Shown here: positions 56,941-64,000 of the stretch, piece after piece
Layout of the letters: each line of letters starts with the position of its first letter
Position numbering within the stretch: the stretch's first letter is position 1
Assembly (NCBI GenBank): GCA_943358175.1
Contig: CALRGV010000002.1
Location: 51,328 to 115,327 of the forward strand
Direction of reading: 5' to 3'
Length of the DNA: 64,000 nt
DNA from: Candidatus Peribacteria bacterium
GTDB lineage: Bacteria > Patescibacteriota > Gracilibacteria > UBA1369 > LOWO2-01-FULL-3
The notes under the pieces: model-generated
What the model was told of the DNA's origin: nothing
Seen by the model: only the letters and a program-made list of their open reading frames with translations
Database searches by the model: none
Position numbers and translations under genes: made by a program

Positions 56941-57418
56941 AAATAAATCTTATCTCAGCCTTGGCAGTAATATTGGCGACAGAAAAACAAATCTCGAAAC
57001 GGCAATTAGAGAGATAGGAAATTTAGGAAAAACAACAAAGATATCAGCAATTTACGAAACAGAACCGACAGATTATAAAAAACAACCGTATTTTCTCAAT
57101 TTAGGAATGATAATTGAAACAGAACTATCACCTTCAGAATTGATAATTAAACTACAAGAAATCGAACATAAGATGGGCAGAATAAAAGAGATAGAAAAAG
57201 GGCCAAGAAACATCGATATAGATATAATTTTCTACAATAACGAGATCATAAACCAAGAACATCTACAGATTCCCCACCCATCATATATAAAAAGAAACTT
57301 CGTTCTCACTCCAATGTCAGAAATTGAACCTGAATATATAGACCCAATCACACTCAAAAGTGTCGCCGAACTAAAAAAAACCATTATTAATCCGGAAAAA
57401 GTAACACTATGGACTTAA
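56933..57418 (+). CDS. folK: 2-amino-4-hydroxy-6-hydroxymethyldihydropteridine pyrophosphokinase
   Basis: SYLSLGSNIGDRKTNLETAI; YETEPTDYKKQPYFLNLG; GPRNIDIDIIFYNN. Confidence 0.95.
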   Translation: MAKNKSYLSLGSNIGDRKTNLETAIREIGNLGKTTKISAIYETEPTDYKKQPYFLNLGMIIETELSPSELIIKLQEIEHKMGRIKEIEKGPRNIDIDIIFYNNEIINQEHLQIPHPSYIKRNFVLTPMSEIEPEYIDPITLKSVAELKKTIINPEKVTLWT

Positions 57419-57969
57419 TCAAAATCGCCAAATTATATAAGGAAATACTCAAGGAAATAGGTGAAGATCCGGAGCGTGAAGGATTAAAAGAAACACCGGA
57501 AAGAATTGCCAAATCCTTCGAGAAAATCTTTGGAGGTTATGGAAAAAAAACCTCCGAAGCCATAACTCAATTCGACGGAGAAAATTACGATGAAATGATA
57601 ATCTGTAATGACATAGACTTCTTTTCGACCTGCGAGCACCATATGCAACCATTCTTTGGAAAAATTTCCATTGGCTACATCCCTAATAAAAAAATTATTG
57701 GGCTCTCAAAACTGCCAAGAATAGTGGAAATATTTTCACGCAGACTTCAAAACCAAGAGCGCCTCACTATGCAAATTGCAAACACCCTCAACGAAGTACT
57801 AAAACCAAAGGGAGTAGCCGTAGTGGTAAAAGCCAAGCACCTTTGCATGATGGCAAGAGGAGTCGAAAAACAAAACGCTTCTATGATAACTTCGTCCTGC
57901 ACCGGACTCTTCAAGAAAAATGCCAAAACCAGAAGTGAATTTCTGAGATTAATCAAAGAAAATCAATGA
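57409..57969 (+). CDS. folE: GTP cyclohydrolase I
   Basis: REGLKETPERIAKSFEKIFGGY; FFSTCEHHMQPFFGKISIGYIP. Confidence 0.96.
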   Translation: MDLIKIAKLYKEILKEIGEDPEREGLKETPERIAKSFEKIFGGYGKKTSEAITQFDGENYDEMIICNDIDFFSTCEHHMQPFFGKISIGYIPNKKIIGLSKLPRIVEIFSRRLQNQERLTMQIANTLNEVLKPKGVAVVVKAKHLCMMARGVEKQNASMITSSCTGLFKKNAKTRSEFLRLIKENQ

Positions 57970-58526
57970 TTCTCATCATCGATAACTACGACTCATTTAC
58001 CTACAATCTTTATCAGCAAATAGAGTCATTAGGCAAAAAATGCCTCGTTTTTAAAAATGATGAAATTAGCATAGAAAAAATTAAAAAATTAAATCCCGAA
58101 AGAATAATAATATCACCAGGACCAAAAAGACCCGAAGACAGTGGAATATCAAAGCAAGTAGTACAAAATTTTTATACAACAAAGCCTCTTCTGGGAGTAT
58201 GCCTAGGGCACGAATGTATTGGACAAATTTTTAGTTCAAGAATCGTTCAAGCCAAAGAAATCATGCATGGAAAAACATCAAAAATCAAACACAACAAAGA
58301 TATACTATTCAAAAACGTCAAAAATCCATTCGAAGCAGCCAGATACCATTCACTGGTAATAGATAAAACCCCAAAAGAATTCTCACTTATAGCCTGGACT
58401 GAAGATAAAGAAATCATGGCAATAAAACACAACGAATTTCCACTTTACGGAGTACAATTTCACCCTGAATCATTTCTCACAATAGAAGGAAATAAAATAA
58501 TGCAAAATTTTTTATATGAAATTTGA
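57966..58526 (+). CDS. pabA: Aminodeoxychorismate/anthranilate synthase glutamine amidotransferase
   Basis: ILIIDNYDSFTYNLYQ; LLGVCLGHECIGQIF; GVQFHPESFLTIEG; TGA stop. Confidence 0.92.
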   Translation: MILIIDNYDSFTYNLYQQIESLGKKCLVFKNDEISIEKIKKLNPERIIISPGPKRPEDSGISKQVVQNFYTTKPLLGVCLGHECIGQIFSSRIVQAKEIMHGKTSKIKHNKDILFKNVKNPFEAARYHSLVIDKTPKEFSLIAWTEDKEIMAIKHNEFPLYGVQFHPESFLTIEGNKIMQNFLYEI

Positions 58527-59676
58527 TATTCTCGAAAATTTTCAAAAATCTGGAAATTCAGACAAAAACATCTGTTTTCTTCACTCAGCCCAAAAAGGAA
58601 CAAGCATTCTCGCGAAAAATCCAATAGACGAATTCCAAGGAAATGATTTGAAAAAATTTCTTAATTTCACGGAGAAAAATAAAAAAAACATACTAATTGG
58701 CTATATTTCTTATGATGTGGCTTACCAACTTTACAATATCAGACCAAAAGCTAAAAATGATCTCAAGCTACCAATAATAAATTTCTTTGCCTTTAACAAA
58801 TGGCAAGAAACAAAATCAGTAAAAAACAATAAAAATCCGCCAAAAGAAAAACTCAATGAAAAAATTAATTTTGAAATTAAAATCAGCAAAGAAGAATACG
58901 AGAAAGCGTTTCAAAAAGTAAAGAACTACATCAAGGAAGGGGATATATATCAGCTAAATTTAACCCATAGATTAGAAGCAAAAACCAAACTTGAAGGAAA
59001 AAACATTTTCTCAAGCATAATAGAAAAAAACCCGGTAGACTACTTGGCCTACATAAAAACAAACAAGGCAGAAATCCTTAGCGCCTCACCCGAAAAATTC
59101 ATAAAAATAATTGGCAACAAAATAGAAACTTGTCCCATAAAGGGCACACGTCCAAGAGGAAAAAACAAAGTAGAAGATCAAAAATTAGCCGGAGAACTAA
59201 TTTCCAGCAAAAAAGAAGCTGCCGAATTAAACATGATCACCGATCTACTCAGAAACGACCTGGGAAAAATATGTAAAACAGGAACAGTAAAAGTAAAAGG
59301 ACACAGAATATTGCAAAAATACCCAACTGTTTGGCACACCTATAGCAAAATCATCGGAGAACTGAAAATTGACCCAATAAAAGCACTTATATCCATGCTA
59401 CCTGGAGGATCAATCACAGGATGCCCAAAAAAAAGAGCGATAGAAATCATCGATGAAATAGAACCAACAATGCGCGGCATCTACACAGGTGTAATCGGCT
59501 ATATCATGCCAAATAGGAAAGAACTCAATTTCAGCATTGCTATAAGAACCATTATAAAAAAAGGTGAAAACCTATACCTCCAAGTCGGCGGAGGAATAGT
59601 GAACGATTCAAAAGAAAAGGATGAATTCACAGAAACAATCAATAAAGCCCTATCATTTCAAAACCTCTTTAAATAA
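58516..59676 (+). CDS. pabB: Aminodeoxychorismate synthase component I
   Basis: GDIYQLNLTHRLEAKT; SPEKFIKI; PIKGTRPRGK; SMLPGGSITGCPKKRAIEIIDEIEPTMRGIYTGVIGY. Confidence 0.92.
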   Translation: MKFDILENFQKSGNSDKNICFLHSAQKGTSILAKNPIDEFQGNDLKKFLNFTEKNKKNILIGYISYDVAYQLYNIRPKAKNDLKLPIINFFAFNKWQETKSVKNNKNPPKEKLNEKINFEIKISKEEYEKAFQKVKNYIKEGDIYQLNLTHRLEAKTKLEGKNIFSSIIEKNPVDYLAYIKTNKAEILSASPEKFIKIIGNKIETCPIKGTRPRGKNKVEDQKLAGELISSKKEAAELNMITDLLRNDLGKICKTGTVKVKGHRILQKYPTVWHTYSKIIGELKIDPIKALISMLPGGSITGCPKKRAIEIIDEIEPTMRGIYTGVIGYIMPNRKELNFSIAIRTIIKKGENLYLQVGGGIVNDSKEKDEFTETINKALSFQNLFK

Positions 59677-59689
59677 CTATATATTAATT

Positions 59690-59776
59690 TGGTGCCCAAG
59701 GAGGGACTTGAACCCTCACGATGTTGCCAACACTAGATTTTGAGTCTAGCGCGTCTACCAGTTCCGCCACCTGGGC
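59690..59776 (-). tRNA. tRNA-Leu (CAA), CCA encoded
   Basis: Reverse complement GCCCAGGTGGCGGAACTGGTAGACGCGCTAGACTCAAAATCTAGTGTTGGCAACATCGTGAGGGTTCAAGTCCCTCCTTGGGCACCA with long variable arm. Confidence 0.93.
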
Positions 59777-59869
59777 ATAAAAATTACAAAACAAAATCTA
59801 GCAGAATAACTCAAAAACTACAACAAAAACTAATAAACCTGTATAATGTAAAAAAATAACCCAAAAGAA

Positions 59870-61189
59870 ATGTTTTGCGATGAACTTAAATTAAAGATTA
59901 CAGCGGGAGATGGAGGCAACGGAGCCCTCAGTTTTAGACGTGAAAAATTTATCCCCAGAGGCGGACCTGACGGAGGAGATGGTGGTAGAGGTGGAAATAT
60001 TATTTTCAGAGCCAATGCCAACGTCAATACACTCAGTCACCTGGCAAACAGGAAAATGTATAAAGCCGAATCAGGTGGCAAAGGAAAAGGAAACAACATG
60101 ACAGGCCTAAATGCAGAAGACTTAATTCTAGACGTTCCACAAGGAACTGTAATTTACACAGCAGACAAACAACAACAACTTGCAGACCTGAGCAAACCAA
60201 ATGACATCGTCATTCTTGCTAAAGGTGGTAAAGGAGGTATGGGCAATCTCAGATTTACCAGTTCTACAAACCAAGCCCCACGCTTTGCTGAAACTGGAGA
60301 ACCGGGAGAAGAAAAAGAAATTTTATTGGAACTAAAGCTCGTGGCCGATGTAGGAATTATTGGATTACCATCAGTTGGAAAATCCACCTTGATTTCAGTA
60401 ATTAGTAATGCCAGACCAAAAATAGCCGCTTATCACTTTACCACACTCATTCCAAACCTTGGAGTAGTCAACATGAGTCAATTTGGAGGATCTGCTATGG
60501 AATCTTTTGTAGTAGCTGATATTCCTGGATTAATAGAAGGTGCAAGTGAAGGGAAAGGACTGGGACATAAATTTCTCCGTCACGTAAGTCGCACGAAATT
60601 ACTCGTTCACGTCATTGATTGTACATCGGAAAACCCACTGAATGATTACAAAACCATCATTTCAGAGCTCAAATTATTCGATAAAAAACTTTCAAAGTTA
60701 AAACAAATCGTTGTAATCAATAAAGTAGATATGATCGACGAGGAAAGTTTAAAGCAAAAAACTGGAGAAATTCAGAAAATCACCAAAACAACCAAAATCT
60801 ACCCCCTCTCCTGTATGACAAGGGTGGGATTGAAAGATTTAATGTTCCAAATACTTAAAGACCTTACGTTATTAAAGAAAAAAGAGAGAAAGATCTCAAT
60901 TGAAGAAAACAAGAAAGTAGTAAAAATACCGGTGCTGCACCCACACATTGATAGAATAAAATTTATCATTAATAAAGTGGAGAAAACCGCAGAGAACACG
61001 ATTTTTCATGTAGGCGGCAAGCGTATTGAACAACTGATTGTAATGACTGACATAAAGAATCCTGAAGGTCTCGAACGCATTTATCACTATATGGGGCGCA
61101 TGGGACTACAAAAAGCTGTCGAAAAAAACGGAGCCACATTTGGTGACATCATAATCATTAAAGGAAAAAGCATACCTTACAGAAAATAA
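59870..61189 (+). CDS. obg: Obg family GTPase
   Basis: MFCDELKLKITAGDGGNGALSFRREKFIPRGGPDGGDGGRGG; VGIIGLPSVGKSTLISVIS. Confidence 0.95.
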   Translation: MFCDELKLKITAGDGGNGALSFRREKFIPRGGPDGGDGGRGGNIIFRANANVNTLSHLANRKMYKAESGGKGKGNNMTGLNAEDLILDVPQGTVIYTADKQQQLADLSKPNDIVILAKGGKGGMGNLRFTSSTNQAPRFAETGEPGEEKEILLELKLVADVGIIGLPSVGKSTLISVISNARPKIAAYHFTTLIPNLGVVNMSQFGGSAMESFVVADIPGLIEGASEGKGLGHKFLRHVSRTKLLVHVIDCTSENPLNDYKTIISELKLFDKKLSKLKQIVVINKVDMIDEESLKQKTGEIQKITKTTKIYPLSCMTRVGLKDLMFQILKDLTLLKKKERKISIEENKKVVKIPVLHPHIDRIKFIINKVEKTAENTIFHVGGKRIEQLIVMTDIKNPEGLERIYHYMGRMGLQKAVEKNGATFGDIIIIKGKSIPYRK

Positions 61190-61740
61190 TGAAAATAGTG
61201 GTTGGATTAGGAAATGTAGGAGAAAAATATTTAAAAACACGCCATAATTGTGGATTTTTAGCTTTAGATGAATTCACAAAGCAGCTGGAAAGCGATGGAG
61301 TAGAAGTGAAATGGAAAAACGAAATCAAATTGGATGCCGAAATTGCCAAAGTAAACTACCTCGGGGAAAAAATTTTTCTAGTTAAACCTACGACTTTCAT
61401 GAACCTATCCGGAGAAGCCGTAAGTAAAATTCTCAACTTCTACAAAGAAATAAAAGAGAATCTGATAGTAATTTATGATGACATCGACCTTCCTCTTGGC
61501 AAAATTAGAGTTAGAGAAAAAGGCTCAGCTGGTACTCATAATGGCATGAAATCAATCATCCAACACCTCGGAAGTGAAGATTTCAACAGAATTCGCATCG
61601 GCATCGAGAGCAGAGGAGAATTAGCACCAAAAGAACAAGATTTATCAGATTTCGTACTCGGGAACTTCATAAAAGCTGAATATCCACTAATTTCCGAGTC
61701 CATAAAGCAGAGCGTAGAGGAGCTGAAAAAGCTACTTTAA
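61189..61740 (+). CDS. pth: Peptidyl-tRNA hydrolase
   Basis: MKIVVGLGNVGEKYLKTRHNCGFLALD; KPTTFMNLSGEAV; GSAGTHNGMKSI. Confidence 0.95.
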   Translation: MKIVVGLGNVGEKYLKTRHNCGFLALDEFTKQLESDGVEVKWKNEIKLDAEIAKVNYLGEKIFLVKPTTFMNLSGEAVSKILNFYKEIKENLIVIYDDIDLPLGKIRVREKGSAGTHNGMKSIIQHLGSEDFNRIRIGIESRGELAPKEQDLSDFVLGNFIKAEYPLISESIKQSVEELKKLL

Positions 61741-61817
61741 AAAAGCGCTTTCCAAATTAAGCTTGACCAAAAAGCCATTTTTCCCTAGATTGTACGGGCA
61801 AATTTAACAATAAAATC

Positions 61818-62240
61818 ATGTTCGCAATAATTGAGTCAGGAGGAAAACAATACAAAGTAGAAAAAGGTGCTACTGTCGAAGTAGAAAAATTAGATGGTCA
61901 AGATGGAGCTACTATCACCATTGATAAAGTGGTTTTGATCAGCAACAACAGTAGTCTAAAAATTGGCACACCATACGTAGTTGGCGCAGCGGTTACAGCT
62001 AATGTAGTTGGCCAAGTCAAAGGAGAAAAACTCCGTATCTACAAAATGAAAGCAAAAGAACATTACCAGAGAACAACAGGACACAGACAAAAATATACAA
62101 CAATCGAAATAACAGACATCAAGGAAGAAGGAGCAACAAGAACTAAGACAAAAGTGGAAACAAAGACGGAAGAAAAGAAACCAGCTGTAAAAGCTGTAAA
62201 AAAGGCCGCACCAAAAAAAGCTAAATCAACTGAAGCCTAG
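61818..62240 (+). CDS. rplU: 50S ribosomal protein L21 with Lys/Ala-rich C-terminal extension
   Basis: MFAIIESGGKQYKVEKGATVEVEKL; HYQRTTGHRQKYTTIEI. Confidence 0.95.
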   Translation: MFAIIESGGKQYKVEKGATVEVEKLDGQDGATITIDKVVLISNNSSLKIGTPYVVGAAVTANVVGQVKGEKLRIYKMKAKEHYQRTTGHRQKYTTIEITDIKEEGATRTKTKVETKTEEKKPAVKAVKKAAPKKAKSTEA

Positions 62241-63144
62241 TCTCTAGGTTTTTCAATTCATCTGGCAACTCTGCCAAAACTGACACCTGTTTATCATTAA
62301 CAGGTGTTTTGAATTCTACCAAAGAAGCATGCAGAAATTGTCTTCTTAAACCAAACTTCTTTATAAACATTCTATTCATGGAAGGATTTCCATAAGTAAC
62401 ATCTCCAATCACCGGATGCCCGATAGAAGACATGTGCACCCTGATTTGATGAGTTCTACCTGTGTGAATCCTTATTTGCAATAAACTTACCATATGCTTT
62501 GGATCAACTCTGAATTCTTTCAAAACTTTATATTGAGAAATAGCCTGACGACCAGTGCCCTCAGCAGCCAGAGACATCTTTTTCCTATGCTTATGACTCC
62601 TAGCAATAGGAGAATCAATAATCCCCTCAAGATGCTGCAAAGTACCATAAACAAGAGCGAGATACACCTTCTTCACCTCTCTATTTTTAAACTCAGCCAT
62701 AAGATACTCCAAAGCTTTCTGATTTTTAGCCAAAATCAAAACTCCGGAAGTCTCCTTGTCCAATCTATGAACAATCCCAGGACGTTCGGGGTCCTTGAAT
62801 TTAGCCTTAAATCTCTGCAAACTAAAATCAACTATAGTAATTGACTTGTCAGCCTCATTTATAGGATAAACCGACACACCCGCCCTTTTATTAATAACAA
62901 TACATTCAGCATCCTCATACAAAACAGGAAAATCAACCAAACTTTTTTCGAATTTAGACTTTTTATTTGCTGATTTTTTAGTAGTCACCAAATGAACTTC
63001 ATCCGAGTCCTTACACACATAACTCGACTTTGAACATTTTCCATTTACCAAAATCTTTCCGGTTTCAATCAATTTTTGAGACTGACTTCTTGAAAATTGC
63101 GGAAATTTTTCAGCTACGTATTTATCTAAACGATTTGAAGACAT
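62221..63144 (-). CDS. RluA/RluD family 23S rRNA pseudouridine synthase
   Basis: S4-like N-terminus RLDKYVAEKFPQFSRSQSQKLI; PGIVHRLDKETSGVLILAKN; GRTHQIRVHMSSIGHPVIGD. Confidence 0.94.
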   Translation of the reverse strand: MSSNRLDKYVAEKFPQFSRSQSQKLIETGKILVNGKCSKSSYVCKDSDEVHLVTTKKSANKKSKFEKSLVDFPVLYEDAECIVINKRAGVSVYPINEADKSITIVDFSLQRFKAKFKDPERPGIVHRLDKETSGVLILAKNQKALEYLMAEFKNREVKKVYLALVYGTLQHLEGIIDSPIARSHKHRKKMSLAAEGTGRQAISQYKVLKEFRVDPKHMVSLLQIRIHTGRTHQIRVHMSSIGHPVIGDVTYGNPSMNRMFIKKFGLRRQFLHASLVEFKTPVNDKQVSVLAELPDELKNLETRLQLI

Positions 63145-63158
63145 GCATGCAGTTTAAA

Positions 63159-63935
63159 CTAAAACTCTAAACCCTTCCAGGCCAATTGAAAAATACTTTT
63201 CTGCATATTTGCAATTTCTTTACTTTGAATAATAACACCAAACTCCTGCCCCTTCTCCAAATGTATAATAGCCACCTTATCATCATAAATATTCATCTCG
63301 TTCTCAAACAACTGCTGATATCGCGGATCACTCAAATACTTAACCTTCGTTAAAGTATTGCTCTTATCATAATTTTCTTCAAAAAATGCCCGTACTTCCG
63401 GAGTATCGGGCACTATTGCTGACAAAGGAATCTGCTTCGTCGCTATACGGAAATCCTTATATTCGAGTAGAAAATTCTTCAATCCGGATTCAAACCACTT
63501 ATGTAAACATAAACACGCAAAGCAATTTCCTTTGGAATTCAAAGCATCGTACATCACATGCTTTACACCCTCCAGGCCTTCATGATAAGTAACAATTGGC
63601 TTCAAAAAGGAATATTCATTCATCAACTCACGATATTTTGGCACCAAAAGTAATAATTCACTGCGAAAATAATCATAAGTTCGACATTTTGCGTCAATAT
63701 AGCTAATCAAGCAATTTGGATCATTAGCCACAAAATAAGTTATTCCGGATTTATTATAAAAAGCCACAAAGCTCTTTTTTGCCAAACTTCTCAAAATGGA
63801 ATAGGTAGTAGTGCGATTAAGCCCCACCCTTTTAGAAATAATACTAACCGGTTGATGCCCCAAAGAAAGCAAACCGGTATAGATTTTCGCTTCACTGCTC
63901 GACAAGCCTATTTCAGCCAACTTTCCTTCAAGCAT
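63159..63935 (-). CDS. TrmB family transcriptional regulator
   Basis: LAEIGLSSSEAKIYTGLLSLGHQPVSIISKRVGLNRTTTYSILRSLAKKSFV. Confidence 0.85.
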   Translation of the reverse strand: MLEGKLAEIGLSSSEAKIYTGLLSLGHQPVSIISKRVGLNRTTTYSILRSLAKKSFVAFYNKSGITYFVANDPNCLISYIDAKCRTYDYFRSELLLLVPKYRELMNEYSFLKPIVTYHEGLEGVKHVMYDALNSKGNCFACLCLHKWFESGLKNFLLEYKDFRIATKQIPLSAIVPDTPEVRAFFEENYDKSNTLTKVKYLSDPRYQQLFENEMNIYDDKVAIIHLEKGQEFGVIIQSKEIANMQKSIFQLAWKGLEF

Positions 63936-64000
63936 TAGTTTTCTTTACAGGAAATTAACAATATAAGGATTTTTTAGCATATGTCAACTTTTTGTTGAAA

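Noticed and set aside
59910-60101. Alternative-frame ORF inside obg
   Set aside because: Gly-rich Obg N-terminus gives an open alternate frame; obg is unambiguous.
1-64000. UGA recoded as Gly (Gracilibacteria-type code)
   Set aside because: TGA terminates genuine genes (e.g. pabA at 58524-58526) and long ORFs are intact under the standard code.

Overview
AT-rich bacterial window read with the standard code (TGA is a stop, e.g. the end of pabA). The gene content looks like a Candidate Phyla Radiation / Patescibacteria (Peregrinibacteria-like) chromosome, but that taxonomy is inference. Most of the window is core metabolism: nadCA, valS, dtd-glyS, murC, cysS, queA, murJ, ribD-ribBA, tsf-rpsB, der, uvrC, thiI, a six-gene folate/pABA operon, obg, pth, rplU and rluD. 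I see four tRNA genes and one tRNA-like gene, and no rRNA or CRISPR array. The main accessory region is a ~9 kb island (about 1.38-10.5 kb), bracketed by a ~130-bp ~95% identical direct repeat of the nadC 3' end. It carries a tight minus-strand operon (Fic with C-terminal wHTH, 1507-aa SF1 helicase with C-terminal endonuclease and Zn ribbons, RmuC-like PD-(D/E)XK coiled-coil protein interrupted by a frameshift at A7). It also carries a 106-nt alanine-type (G3:U70) tRNA-like gene with a ~32-nt expanded anticodon arm, 25 nt upstream of a Zn-ribbon/PIN-like protein gene. This is the best candidate for an undescribed defence/conflict module. Other notable items: an ATP-grasp / retropepsin-like / QEGLA (DUF1704) metallopeptidase triple fusion next to a PKD-7TM protein; a UvrC with a GNAT-like domain inserted in its C-terminal nuclease region; a pair of ~122-nt covarying long hairpins; sigma-region-4 + HARE-HTH paralogues; a split Rsb-like partner-switching system; and a GC-rich lipoprotein cassette.
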